Source: Natranaerofaba carboxydovora (GTDB taxonomy: Bacteria > Bacillota > Natranaerobiia > Natranaerobiales > Natranaerofabaceae). Taken from it: DNA of 64,000 bases. The notes under the pieces are model-generated. The model saw only the letters and a program-made list of their open reading frames with translations. It was not told the DNA's origin and did no database searches. Location of the stretch: contig NZ_CP054394.1 of assembly GCF_022539405.1 (NCBI RefSeq), forward strand, positions 1,744,501 to 1,808,500. Direction: 5' to 3'. Position 1 is the stretch's first letter. Every line of letters starts with the position of its first letter. This document shows positions 42,739-52,177 of the stretch, piece by piece. The position numbers were made by a program, and so were the translations under genes.

Positions 42739-44355
42739 CTATTCTTCTGTGATTTTATATTTAAAGAAAAATTTACTCAGCTTTGGGCTTTGTCTTTTCT
42801 TATCTTTTGCTTCAAAACTTTTTGGTCTACCTCCCTGCAAAAAATAAGGAGTACGCATAATAAAAGCTTTAATATCTGCTAACTCAAAAGGTGCCATTGG
42901 GCTAAGATAAGGCACGCCAAAAGACCTCATACTAGCCAGGTGATATAACATCAATAATACCCCTGCCATCACTCCATACATGCCCAAAAGTGCTGCTAAA
43001 ATTGTAAATATAAACCTTGGTAATATTAGTGATCTAGTAAATTCAACATTGGGTATCAAAAAGGAAGAAATACCTGTCACAGCTCCGATAATTACACCGA
43101 TAGAACTTATGATGCCAGCTTCAACTACCTGCTGCCCGAGTATAAGGGCTCCTATAATACTGACAGCACTTCCAAAAGCGAGAGGAATAGTAGCACCTGC
43201 TTCTCTTAATGATTCGAAAAAAACACCAACAATTATCATTTCTATAAAAGCAGGGAAGGGCACTCCTTCTCTACTGCCATAAACCCTGGCCGCTAAAATA
43301 GTTGGAATTATTTCAGGGTGAAAAGATATAACAGAAACATAAAATGCCGGAAGAGCTTCACTTATAATAGCCGCTACGTATCTAATCCACCTGACTATAA
43401 ATATGTAATGATACCTGCCATAAAAATCAGCAGGTGAAATTAAATTCTCAATAAAGAGCATGGGAACTATTAAAGAGGTTACCGTTCCATCTATCAAAAC
43501 AGCAGCCCTTCCTTCCAAAAGACCAGCAGATGCCACATCGGGGCGCTCTGTTAGAAACTGCGAATTAAATGGCGACAGTGGATTATCGTCAATCATTTCA
43601 GAAAGATTAGTAGCACAAATCAGTTGATCCACGTCAAGACTATCAAGTCTTCTAGTTACTTCCTGAATTATCTTTTCATTACAGATACCTTCCATCCATA
43701 GAACGTTAACTTTAGTTTTACTACGACGCCCTATTACAAATTGTTTCACCTTCAATTCAGGACTTTTTATCCTGCGCCTAATTAACCCCATACTAGCTTT
43801 AATGTTTTCATTAAATCCCGTTTGAGGCCCCCTAATAGTCCTTTCTGCTTCAGCTTCAGATACAGCTCGTTCGTCCCAACCTTTTGTGTCGGCAATGATA
43901 CATTCTGGCGAACCTTCAACAAATACTGCAGTATAACCATCTAATATTTTCTCTACTACAGTATTCATTATGTTCTCATAACTAACATCAGAAACATTTA
44001 GTACACGTTCACCCAGGCTTTTACTCAATTCTTTTGACGGTTCGATGGAGATATTAGCAGCTCTTTGTTCAAGCATTAAAGGTTTCAGTATATCTTCATT
44101 TATAATTTGGTCATCTGTTAATGAATCCACAAAGACAAGTAAAATCTTTATCTTCTTGTTGTTTGAATCATTGATGTATAAAGTTCTGTATTCAAGATCT
44201 CCTTCATTATTTGAAAATATTTCATTTTTTAAAGTTTTCTCATTCTCATCCACTTTCTTACTTATATACTGCTCATTATTACTAGACTCTTCATAAAAAA
44301 TAGATTTATTAGGATCTTGAATTTTATTTTTTATCTTGTTTATTAATTTTTTCAT
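42739..44355 (-). CDS. gerAA: Spore germination protein GerA family
   Basis: 538 residues. Long hydrophilic N-terminal half and four to five C-terminal membrane segments (FPAFIEMIIVGVFFESLREAGA, GSAVSIIGALILGQ). GerA signature RGPQTGFNENIKASMGLIRRR at about residue 175 on. Head of the gerA-gerB-gerC operon, and direct evidence for sporulation in this organism. Confidence 0.95.
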   Translation of the reverse strand: MKKLINKIKNKIQDPNKSIFYEESSNNEQYISKKVDENEKTLKNEIFSNNEGDLEYRTLYINDSNNKKIKILLVFVDSLTDDQIINEDILKPLMLEQRAANISIEPSKELSKSLGERVLNVSDVSYENIMNTVVEKILDGYTAVFVEGSPECIIADTKGWDERAVSEAEAERTIRGPQTGFNENIKASMGLIRRRIKSPELKVKQFVIGRRSKTKVNVLWMEGICNEKIIQEVTRRLDSLDVDQLICATNLSEMIDDNPLSPFNSQFLTERPDVASAGLLEGRAAVLIDGTVTSLIVPMLFIENLISPADFYGRYHYIFIVRWIRYVAAIISEALPAFYVSVISFHPEIIPTILAARVYGSREGVPFPAFIEMIIVGVFFESLREAGATIPLAFGSAVSIIGALILGQQVVEAGIISSIGVIIGAVTGISSFLIPNVEFTRSLILPRFIFTILAALLGMYGVMAGVLLMLYHLASMRSFGVPYLSPMAPFELADIKAFIMRTPYFLQGGRPKSFEAKDKKRQSPKLSKFFFKYKITEE

Positions 44356-44584
44356 CTAGCTACACCACCTCTTTTTTAGCTTTTGGCAATTAAATAATTA
44401 TAATGCCAATTTTGTATCGTTAAATCATGGAATTATAGTTAATTATTTATTAATAAATGTTTATACATTATAAGAAAAATTATTGAAAAGCTAATTATAA
44501 ATAAACTGACCCACTAGTTTATATTAAATGACTAATAAATATAATGTTGATTCGTCAAAATTTATACCGAAAGGAAAAGATATA

Positions 44585-45931
44585 ATGCATATTATAGTAA
44601 TCGGAGGAAGCAGAGTCGGAAGGGAACTATCCAAAAAGCTAATCAGAAAAGAACAAAGCGTAATAATGATAGAAAAAAATGAAGCTAAAGCAAGGGAAAT
44701 AGAAAAAAACATCAAAATCCCTGTTGTAGACGGCAACGGTGCAAATATAGATGATCTAAAAAAGGCAAAAGTAAAACACGCCCAGATGGTCATAGCAGTA
44801 ACAGAAAACGATGCAGTTAATGTTATATCATGCATGCTTGCAAAGCACTTAGGAATACCTTTGACTGTCGCCAGGGTATTACAGCCGGAAAGTGTTGGAG
44901 CAGGACATTCATCAGGACTATCAAAATCACAGCTTGGTCTTGATTTTGTAATAAATCCAAAGAAAGCACTCGCTCAAGAAATATCAAAGCTTATCCAATT
45001 CCCCTATGCAGGAGAGATTGAGCAGTTTGCAGATGGCAGGGTAACTATTGCAGAAGTTGATGTAGAGTCCGACTCTAAGGTCATAAATCAAAAGTTAAGG
45101 GATATAACTTTGCCAGAAGGCTGCATGGTAATGGGAATTAAAAAAACTAACGGCAAATTAATACTCCCTGAGAACAATGACATTATAAAAGAAGGGGACA
45201 AAATATATTTAGCAGGTAACACCTGTATTATTGAAGATGCAAGTTTTGAAATAGTCACCGAAAAGTCTTCATCAAATAGAGTTGTTATCCTTGGAGGTGG
45301 TAAGGCAGGCTTTCATCTGGCAGAATTATTAGAAGCAAGTCCAGAACATAATTATCTGATCAAAATTATCGAAAAAGACCACAGTAGGTGCTGTTATTTA
45401 AAAAGGAGCCTACGAAAAAGTATAATCCTTGAAGGCAGTTACTTTAATGAAGAAGAAATAGAAGAAGCAGACGTATTAGTTTCGTTAACAGGCGATGACA
45501 AAACCAATATAATAGCCTCAATAATGGCACAAAAAAAGGACATTAAGATTTTTTCTGAAATTAATGATCTTTATTACAACAATATTTTTGAGGCTGTTGG
45601 GATAAAAAAAATTATTAACCCACATTTAATTACCACATCTCAAATATTACGGTTTGCAAGAAAAGAAAACATAGTATCTCTTGTCATACTACAAAATGAA
45701 AATGCTGAAGTCATGGAGATTCTTCTGCCTGAATCCTCTCCTGCTTCAGGCAGAAAGATCTGCCAGATAAATTTACCTCCAAAATTAAAAATAGGTCCAA
45801 TTGTTAGAGATGACAAGGTTATCATACCTGATAAAGATACTGTTTTTCAGCAAAATGATAGAGTTATAGTATTTGCACCCTTTTCGATGAATGACAACAA
45901 AATACACAGCTATCTTGTTCACTCTAAATAA
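44585..45931 (+). CDS. trkA: Trk potassium uptake regulator TrkA
   Basis: 448 residues with two RCK modules: Rossmann motifs IIVIGGSRVGRELSKKL (start) and RVVILGGGKAGFHLAELL (about 224), each followed by a TrkA-C domain. It is the NAD(H)/ATP-binding cytoplasmic gate regulator of a Trk/Ktr channel. No trkH/ktrB partner is in the window. Start 44585 is preferred over 44528 because GAAAGGAAAAG precedes it. The gene stands divergent to the gerA operon. Confidence 0.92.
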   Translation: MHIIVIGGSRVGRELSKKLIRKEQSVIMIEKNEAKAREIEKNIKIPVVDGNGANIDDLKKAKVKHAQMVIAVTENDAVNVISCMLAKHLGIPLTVARVLQPESVGAGHSSGLSKSQLGLDFVINPKKALAQEISKLIQFPYAGEIEQFADGRVTIAEVDVESDSKVINQKLRDITLPEGCMVMGIKKTNGKLILPENNDIIKEGDKIYLAGNTCIIEDASFEIVTEKSSSNRVVILGGGKAGFHLAELLEASPEHNYLIKIIEKDHSRCCYLKRSLRKSIILEGSYFNEEEIEEADVLVSLTGDDKTNIIASIMAQKKDIKIFSEINDLYYNNIFEAVGIKKIINPHLITTSQILRFARKENIVSLVILQNENAEVMEILLPESSPASGRKICQINLPPKLKIGPIVRDDKVIIPDKDTVFQQNDRVIVFAPFSMNDNKIHSYLVHSK

Positions 45932-46070
45932 CACCTATCTCCACCCTTGTTCATTCTTAATTCTATTGCCTTCTTTGCAAAACTTCTCTTGGTAATTCCT
46001 CCTACTTGTAGTAAAATGTTGGTATGACTAAATATTAAAAAAAGTATGAAAATTGGGAGGGATTTTTGAG

Positions 46071-47006
46071 GTGACCTCATTAATAACTGGAGGAAGTGGA
46101 TTTTTGGGATCAAGTATTGCAAGAGAATTAATAAGTCAGGGAGAAAATGTTGTCCTTTTTAACAGAAGTGGCAAACAAGGTATGATACCCGATTCAATAG
46201 TTGACAAAGTAGTTTTTGAACAGGGAGACCTCGCATGCTGGGCTGAGGTTTTAGATGTAGTTAGTAAGCATAAGGTTGATACAATTTATCACTGTGGTGC
46301 ATTACTATCAGGAAGTGCCGAAGAGTCTCCATTAAAAGCTTATGAAGTTAACACCCTTGGAACGTGGTACATTTTGGAGGCAGCAAGACTCTTTGATGTA
46401 AAGAAAGTTCTTTTTGTTAGTTCTATCGCTTCTTTTGGTTCTTATATAGAAGACCCTGTTCCAAACACTGCCCCACAATATCCAAGCACTTTGTACGGCG
46501 TTAGTAAGGTCTCTTCAGAAAGGCTTGGAGAATATTACAAGACAAAATTTGACGTTAATTTCAGAGGTGTTAGATTCCCTTCTGTTATAGGTCCAAAAAG
46601 AGGTGAAGGCGGTGCTTCAGCTTATTCCTCTCTAGTCTTTGAAAAAGCTGTCTTAGGTGAGCCTTACTCAATATATGTAGAACCCAACTCTAAAATTCCA
46701 CTGCTGTATATTAAAGATGCGGTCAAAGCATTGATAGAGTTAGGAAATGCAGATGAAAACAGTTTAAATTACCGTATGTACAACATCCGCGGATTCTCCC
46801 CTACAGCCAAACAAATTGTAGAAGAAATTAAAGAGATCCTCCCAGATGCAGAGATCTCCTTTGACCCTAACCAGGATATGATAAATATAGTAGATGGTTG
46901 GCCGGATTGTCTAGATGATTCTGAAGCACAAAATGACTGGGGCTGGAAAAATGATTATAATATAAAGGACACATTACTTGATTTCAAAAATGAATTAGAG
47001 TGTTAA
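46071..47006 (+). CDS. NAD-dependent epimerase/dehydratase (extended SDR)
   Basis: 311 residues. Rossmann motif LITGGSGFLGSSIARELI at the N-terminus and catalytic triad elements SSIASFGS (Ser) and YGVSK (Tyr-x-x-x-Lys). Resembles threonine dehydrogenase-like/GalE-type SDR proteins. Substrate unknown. GTG 46071 chosen as start: GGGAGG lies about ten bases before it, whereas TTG 46053 lies upstream of that site. A terminator follows at 47052. Confidence 0.82.
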   Translation: MTSLITGGSGFLGSSIARELISQGENVVLFNRSGKQGMIPDSIVDKVVFEQGDLACWAEVLDVVSKHKVDTIYHCGALLSGSAEESPLKAYEVNTLGTWYILEAARLFDVKKVLFVSSIASFGSYIEDPVPNTAPQYPSTLYGVSKVSSERLGEYYKTKFDVNFRGVRFPSVIGPKRGEGGASAYSSLVFEKAVLGEPYSIYVEPNSKIPLLYIKDAVKALIELGNADENSLNYRMYNIRGFSPTAKQIVEEIKEILPDAEISFDPNQDMINIVDGWPDCLDDSEAQNDWGWKNDYNIKDTLLDFKNELEC

Positions 47007-47051
47007 CAGCTAAATTAAAATAAAAGATATCGAACAAAAATAGTTGTATAG

Positions 47052-47090
47052 GTGCAAGATCTTATCTGGGTCTTGCACTTTTATTTTTAG
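47052..47090. terminator. Terminator between the epimerase and the 62-residue gene
   Basis: GTGCAAGA (47052-47059) pairs with TCTTGCAC (47071-47078), followed by TTTTATTTTT on the plus strand. On the other strand it lies just after the stop of the small gene, so it may serve both. Confidence 0.8.
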
Positions 47091-47097
47091 TTTTTAA

Positions 47098-47286
47098 TCA
47101 CTTTATATTATTTAAGAATTCATCTAATAACTTCTGGGCTTTTTCTAATTTTACAAGGCCATTAGAAGATATTTCTTCTTCTCCTCTTTCTAATCTTTTT
47201 TTCTCTTCATTTACAAATTCTTTTACAATCTGCAAAGCATTTTTTAGAATTTCTTTGTTATTTTCACCGATACTCATATGTTTCAC
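47098..47286 (-). CDS. 62-residue helical protein under a c-di-GMP riboswitch
   Basis: Short, highly charged, probably all-helical protein with no Cys and no membrane segment; a heptad-like pattern (LKNALQIVKEFVNEEKKRL) suggests coiled coil. No family recognised. Start is either GTG 47284-47286 or ATG 47275-47277; AAGGA lies before both. It is alone on its transcript: the riboswitch and terminator lie upstream and another terminator follows, so it is the only apparent target of the c-di-GMP switch. Confidence 0.65.
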   Translation of the reverse strand: MKHMSIGENNKEILKNALQIVKEFVNEEKKRLERGEEEISSNGLVKLEKAQKLLDEFLNNIK

Positions 47287-47302
47287 ACCATCCTTTTATT
47301 TA

Positions 47303-47328
47303 TTCCAAAAAACCCCCAGATTAGGGGG
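47303..47328 (-). terminator. Riboswitch-controlled terminator
   Basis: On the minus strand CCCCC (47324-47328) TAATCT GGGGG (47313-47317) is followed by TTTTTTGG. Its 5' arm, TGCCCCCTAAT (47320-47330), can pair with ATTAGGGGCA in the aptamer (47415-47424), giving mutually exclusive structures. Confidence 0.85.
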
Positions 47329-47359
47329 CAGGTCAGCTAATAAAACCATCAATATGTTA

Positions 47360-47444
47360 TGGCAGTCTGGCGGTCATGCACTTTTTACTAGAAGTGGTTA
47401 GACCCATGACTTTGTGCCCCTAATTTTCATTAGGTTTACCCTTT
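47360..47444 (-). promoter_or_regulatory. Cyclic di-GMP-I (GEMM-I) riboswitch
   Basis: The minus-strand leader contains, in order: GGGTAAACC; a stem CCTAAT/ATTAGG closed by a GAAA tetraloop (47419-47434); GGGGCACAAAG; stem GTCATG/CATGAC (47405-47410 with 47373-47378) carrying the GGGTCTAA tetraloop-receptor side; and CCGCCAGACTGCC. These are the conserved parts of the class I c-di-GMP aptamer, with small changes (ACAAAG for GCAAAG, GACTGCC for GGTTGCC). A terminator follows. Since the aptamer 3' side of the first stem competes for the terminator arm, ligand binding should favour termination. The 448-base gap 47287-47734 holds this element and AT-rich promoter sequence only. Confidence 0.85.
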
Positions 47445-47734
47445 TCATTTTTTAAAAAATTTAAATTTTCTAATAATTTACCTGAATTGCTTTGCGTACA
47501 TTCTTTACTTCTACCTTTACTTCTACGCAACTTTTATATAACCTCTAGGTCTTTTGTCCCTTTTTCAGGTTTTTATTTTAAAAATTATTTGAATCAATAG
47601 TTTGCAAATTGTTTACTTTTTATTTATAAATGCTTTCCTTACTTAGTGTTAAAATATGATGATAGCATTAAATTACAATGTTCCAATTAAACAATTAATA
47701 TCTGGATTATTGCTCTTTTGGGGGGAATAGAAGC

Positions 47735-47947
47735 ATGTTTAAGATGAGTATAAACATTATACTTTTCTCTTTGTTAATTTTATTTATGTTCCCGGGAATA
47801 TCTTATGCCTATCTTGATCCGGGCAGTGGCAGCTTAATATTTCAAATGATCGTAGCAGGTGCAGCAGGGATTGCTTTCGCTGTAAAAGTATTTTGGTATA
47901 GAATAAAACAGTTTTTCGGCCTGTTTAGGGGAGGCAGCGATGAGTAA
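47735..47947 (+). CDS. Small membrane protein with YLDPGSGS motif
   Basis: 70 residues: a signal-like hydrophobic N-terminus ending PGISYAYLDPGSGSLIFQ, then a second membrane helix and a basic tail. YLDPG(S/T)GS small proteins occur beside methyltransferase and sulfatase-fold genes in several phyla, but their role is not known to me. The end overlaps the next start by 8 bases. GGGGGGAA precedes the start. Confidence 0.7.
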   Translation: MFKMSINIILFSLLILFMFPGISYAYLDPGSGSLIFQMIVAGAAGIAFAVKVFWYRIKQFFGLFRGGSDE

Positions 47948-49364
47948 TTCTGATCAGCTGCCCTCTTCTTTTAGGGACCCGTCAGGCCAGCTTTTTACCC
48001 GGGATAAGGTTTTGTACAGACAGATAAATAACACTTACAAAGAACATTACGAAAAATTAATAAACTCAGGACTCTATGATGAACTGGTAAGTAAAAATCT
48101 TTTAATACCGCATAAAGAAGTTGATGTAGAACCCTTTGTACCTGAAAAAGCTTACAAAACAATAAAACCAAAACCTATTTCTTTTATCAGTTATCCTTAT
48201 GAGTGGAGCTTTAGTCAGCTAAAAGATGCTGCTTTAACCACACTAAAAATTCAAAAAATAGCTTTAGAACACGATATGATATTAAAAGATGCAAGCGCTT
48301 ATAATATCCAGTTCTACAAAAATAAGCCCGTATTAATTGATACCCTATCTTTTGAAACATACAAAGAAGGTACTCCCTGGGTTTCATACAGACAGTTTTG
48401 CCAGCATTTTCTTTCTCCGCTGGCTTTAATGCATTACTGTGATATAAGGCTTGTGGATCTATTTAAAGTTCATATTGATGGAATCCCACTTGATCTAGCA
48501 AGCAAACTGCTTCCATCATCTTCTAAGTTGCGTTTTTCTATTTTGTCTCATATACATTTACATGCCAAAAGTCAAAAGTATTACAGTAAGACAAAAAAAG
48601 ACCCTGATAATTCTGAAGAAAGCTCCAACAAAAGTGAAAATAAAGTGAGTAAGAAAAATATGAGTAGGTTTTCTTTGAAGGGTCTTATAGATAGTCTAGA
48701 ATCAGCTGTCAAAAAACTGGGCTGGGATCCTGGCAAAACAGCCTGGTCAAACTATTATGAAAAAGAAACAGGGGAAGAGTATATTGAGGACAAAAAGGCC
48801 CAGGTAGAAAAAATGCTTAATAGCACTCCTACAGGTACTATATGGGATATTGGTGCTAACACTGGCCTTTTTAGTGAAATTGCAAGCAAAAATGACAATA
48901 ACAATGAAGTTATCTCAATGGACTTAGATCCTGCGTGTGTTGAAATTAATTATTTAGAAACCAAGGACAAAATCGATAATATTCTTCCTCTTATAGTTGA
49001 TTTCACAAATCCAAGTCCAGCAATAGGATGGGACAACAAGGAAAGAATGTCCATCTTTGAAAGAGGACCTGCAGATACAGCATTGGCACTTGCCCTGATA
49101 CATCATTTAGCTATAGGCAACAACGTTCCCTTTCATAGATTGGCCGAGTTTTTCCACAGAATTGGCAAACACCTCATTATCGAATTTGTGCCAAAAGATG
49201 ATGTCCAGGTAAAACGTCTTTTAAAAAGTAGAGAGGATATTTTTGAAGAGTATACAAAAGAAGAGTTTGAAAAACATTTTAATAATTATTTTGAGATAAA
49301 AGAAATGGTTAACATATCAAATTCCAAAAGGATCTTGTATCTAATGGAGGCTAAACCAATATGA
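47940..49364 (+). CDS. SAM-dependent methyltransferase with N-terminal domain
   Basis: 474 residues. A class I methyltransferase domain from about 285 has motif I TIWDIGANTGLFSEIA and an acidic SMDLDP loop end. The N-terminal half (LKDASAYNIQFYKNKPVLIDTLSFE at about 118-142) resembles the catalytic loop and metal site of kinase-like folds, by pattern only. Substrate unknown. Middle gene of a tightly spaced cassette. Confidence 0.7.
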   Translation: MSNSDQLPSSFRDPSGQLFTRDKVLYRQINNTYKEHYEKLINSGLYDELVSKNLLIPHKEVDVEPFVPEKAYKTIKPKPISFISYPYEWSFSQLKDAALTTLKIQKIALEHDMILKDASAYNIQFYKNKPVLIDTLSFETYKEGTPWVSYRQFCQHFLSPLALMHYCDIRLVDLFKVHIDGIPLDLASKLLPSSSKLRFSILSHIHLHAKSQKYYSKTKKDPDNSEESSNKSENKVSKKNMSRFSLKGLIDSLESAVKKLGWDPGKTAWSNYYEKETGEEYIEDKKAQVEKMLNSTPTGTIWDIGANTGLFSEIASKNDNNNEVISMDLDPACVEINYLETKDKIDNILPLIVDFTNPSPAIGWDNKERMSIFERGPADTALALALIHHLAIGNNVPFHRLAEFFHRIGKHLIIEFVPKDDVQVKRLLKSREDIFEEYTKEEFEKHFNNYFEIKEMVNISNSKRILYLMEAKPI

Positions 49365-50914
49365 AAACAAACGTCAAAACATACATTGAAAAACTTCGAT
49401 CAAATTGGAAAGACATACTGGTATCATTTTCCCTAGCAAATCTTTTTTTCCTTCGGGTGTGGCATGAGCTTATTTTTGCCGACCCCGAAGGCCAATTTTA
49501 CTTCAGGACACTTGATCAGGTCAGTATAGCTGCTCTTTTGTTAAATGTATTTTTACTTGGAGCAGTTATTTTGTCTTTATTTATCTTGTTTCAAAAAAAT
49601 AAAAATAATATATTACAAAAGATCCTAGCCTTTGTTTTATTTGTATCTCTTATTTTTCCTTTAAATGCCCTTCGCCTTCTTGCAACAGAGATTTCTATAA
49701 CTGATATAGTAGAATTTTTAGGGAGAGCTGGTTTTGGGGTTTTAATCTTCTTAATAGCCGTAAGTGTTGTCTATCTATCATTTAAGCTGCCTGACAGGAT
49801 TATAAATGCCGTCTCGATTATTTATATAATTTTTTCACCTTTTTTGATACTAAGTTTTGGGCAGGGATTATGGGCTTTTGCAACTACTGATTCATTTGCC
49901 CAGGAATCTGTCAGCGAAATGTCAAAGGAGCTCGCACAAGAAGCAGACGAAGAAGCTTCCAAAAGAGTGGTCTGGTTTATCTTTGATGAGCTTGATCAAA
50001 GGTTAACTTTTGAAGAAGAAAGGCCAGATGATCTGGAAATTAACGAACTAGACAACCTAAAGAATGATGGTTTTTATGCAACAAACGCCCATGCACCAGA
50101 AGATGAAACAATTCTATCCATGCCCGCGTTCACTATAGGGGAAAAAGTAAAAAACGCAGATCCAAAAGGGCCAGCAGAATTAAAGCTAACCTCAAAAGAA
50201 ACAGAAGAAACTTTTAACTGGAGCGAGCGTAAAAACATTTTTGATGAGATAAGTGTCCGAGGAGGTAACAGCGCTTTAAGCGGTATTTATTTGCCCTACT
50301 GTAGAATAATAGGAGACTCACCCGACATTTGCTCCTGGCATCCATTTGGAACAATTGAACATAATAAAGAATATAATTTAACAGAAGCTATGTTTAATCA
50401 ACTTCTAGCCCCTTTTGCAATTTCGCCTTTTAATCAAAGAAGGCACGCGATTAACGTACACAAGTCGGTTTATGATGATGCTAAAGAGCTGGTAACAAAC
50501 CCAAATCTTGATCTAGTTTTAATTCACTGGTCAGTTCCTCATTTCCCCTGGATTTATGATAGAGAGATGGCTGATTTTAGTGTATTTAATTATGATCTAA
50601 ATAAGGGTTATTATGATAATTTGGCCCTTGTAGACCAAACGATCAAAGATATGCGTCTAGCAATGGAATCTGATGGTACATGGGATGACACCTATTTTAT
50701 TGTCAGTTCAGATCATCCCTGGAGGATGCATCTTTTCCCCACTTATGATGAAAAGTTTGACCCAAGGATTCCCTTTATAATTAGAACACCAGCAGAAAAT
50801 GAAAAAGTAACACATACTGAGGATTTTAACACAGTGCAAACTTATGATATAATATTAAGTATACTAGATGGTGAGCTTAATTCGGCTGAAGAAATATCCA
50901 ACTGGCTAAAATAA
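49361..50914 (+). CDS. Membrane alkaline-phosphatase/sulfatase-fold protein
   Basis: 517 residues. Five N-terminal membrane helices (about 20-185) precede a sulfatase/phosphoglycerol-transferase-type extracellular domain, opening VVWFIFDELDQRLTFEE (metal-binding Asp) and closing with YFIVSSDHPWRMH (metal-binding D-H). The nucleophile Thr/Ser region is less clear (ETILSMPAF). It could transfer or hydrolyse phosphate esters of a cell-surface glycan. ATGA-type overlap with the methyltransferase gene. Confidence 0.7.
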   Translation: MKTNVKTYIEKLRSNWKDILVSFSLANLFFLRVWHELIFADPEGQFYFRTLDQVSIAALLLNVFLLGAVILSLFILFQKNKNNILQKILAFVLFVSLIFPLNALRLLATEISITDIVEFLGRAGFGVLIFLIAVSVVYLSFKLPDRIINAVSIIYIIFSPFLILSFGQGLWAFATTDSFAQESVSEMSKELAQEADEEASKRVVWFIFDELDQRLTFEEERPDDLEINELDNLKNDGFYATNAHAPEDETILSMPAFTIGEKVKNADPKGPAELKLTSKETEETFNWSERKNIFDEISVRGGNSALSGIYLPYCRIIGDSPDICSWHPFGTIEHNKEYNLTEAMFNQLLAPFAISPFNQRRHAINVHKSVYDDAKELVTNPNLDLVLIHWSVPHFPWIYDREMADFSVFNYDLNKGYYDNLALVDQTIKDMRLAMESDGTWDDTYFIVSSDHPWRMHLFPTYDEKFDPRIPFIIRTPAENEKVTHTEDFNTVQTYDIILSILDGELNSAEEISNWLK

Positions 50915-51003
50915 TTATAAGTTTTTGCCAGATTGGAGTTTCATTTGTTTTAGTTTTCAGAATTTTCTTGCTTTTTTGCTTGTAAGGCGGATGGAGTGAT
51001 GAA

Positions 51004-51192
51004 ATGATTGCAAGAAAAGATTGTCCAAGATGTAACGGCAGAAGCTTTTCTTTAGATTATAGGAGAACTTGGCTATGTCCTTACTGTGGAAAAAATTTGA
51101 CCAAACTACCTACCAAACGATACGTGCTTCAAAAGTTTAGAGGTGATCAAGATAAAAAACAACATAAAAAAAGCAATACAGAAAAATTATGA
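51004..51192 (+). CDS. Zinc-ribbon protein, 62 residues
   Basis: Two CPxCx pairs (KDCPRCNGRS and WLCPYCGKNL) form a zinc ribbon, followed by a Lys-rich tail (KKQHKKSNTEK). Function unknown. AAGGCGGATGGAG lies before the start. A terminator-like hairpin follows. Confidence 0.65.
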   Translation: MIARKDCPRCNGRSFSLDYRRTWLCPYCGKNLTKLPTKRYVLQKFRGDQDKKQHKKSNTEKL

Positions 51193-51217
51193 TTCTGGTG
51201 CTTTTTGCACCAGAATC
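51191..51217. terminator. Hairpin between convergent genes
   Basis: GATTCTGGTGC (51191-51201) and GCACCAGAATC (51207-51217) with a TTTTT loop. The downstream T-run is weak, but it lies between two convergent genes. Confidence 0.65.
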
Positions 51218-51249
51218 AATTATAGCTCATTACAGAATATATTTTATAG

Positions 51250-51945
51250 CTATAATTCGCATGAAGAGCCAGGTTCAATAGCTATTACCTCTACCCCTGG
51301 AGCCTTCTCAGAAGCTAATGATTTAAATTTATCCGCTGTCTGCTCAAGGATAGGGAAGGTCCCATAGTGCATTGGGACGACAGCTTTTGGATTTAACATT
51401 TTTAATGCATAAGCTGCTTGAACTGAATCCATTGTAAATACACTACCTATAGGTAATATAGCAAGGTCTATGTCATATATCTCGCCAAATACCTCCATAG
51501 TATTTATTATCCCGGTATCTCCTGCATAATATATAGTTTTGTCATCTTCTAGGGTTATAATATAGCCTGCCGGATCACCTGAAGTAGAAGAATGAACTGC
51601 CTGAGTCATTGTAATTTTTATATCTTCCACTTCAACAGTTCCTCCAACATTCATACCTGTACCATAAACCACCTGTTCTTCTGATACACCTTCATTTTTT
51701 AACATTTCCATTATTTCAGGTTGTCCAACCATAGTTGCTTTTGTTTGTTTTAGAATTGCTGCCGCTTCACCCAAATGATCGAAATGATCGTGTGTTATCA
51801 AAACAATATCAGCCTTATCAACTTCTTCAGCTTTTTTTTCATTTGAAGGGTTGCCATCATACCATGGGTCAATTATAATTGTTTTCCCTTTTGAAGTATT
51901 AATTTCAAATGTAGCATGCCCTAACCACTTAACTTCATTAGACAT
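51250..51945 (-). CDS. Metal-dependent hydrolase, UPF0173 type
   Basis: 231-residue metallo-beta-lactamase-fold protein with LITHDHFDHLGEA (HxHxDH) near 51-60, a second His in TQAVHSS, GYIITLEDDKTIYYAGDTG (Asp) and a final His in VPMHYGTFP. Length and motifs match UPF0173/YtkL-type hydrolases. Substrate unknown. Confidence 0.9.
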   Translation of the reverse strand: MSNEVKWLGHATFEINTSKGKTIIIDPWYDGNPSNEKKAEEVDKADIVLITHDHFDHLGEAAAILKQTKATMVGQPEIMEMLKNEGVSEEQVVYGTGMNVGGTVEVEDIKITMTQAVHSSTSGDPAGYIITLEDDKTIYYAGDTGIINTMEVFGEIYDIDLAILPIGSVFTMDSVQAAYALKMLNPKAVVPMHYGTFPILEQTADKFKSLASEKAPGVEVIAIEPGSSCEL

Positions 51946-52177
51946 AAATTATTCCCTCCTTTATTTGTTAATACCTTACTTCTATAATTCTCCTTTATAT
52001 GGAGAATTTATACTGTATATTTTTCTGTTCTCTATAATAAAAGTTTTTCCTGCCACAAATCAATAAATAAAAACGAATAAATATAAGATAATTGGTAATA
52101 TTAAGCAGGATTAAAGATATTAGTGATGAACTATATGTTAGGGAGCTATAAATTTTGTTTGTCTAGGAGGTAAGCTT

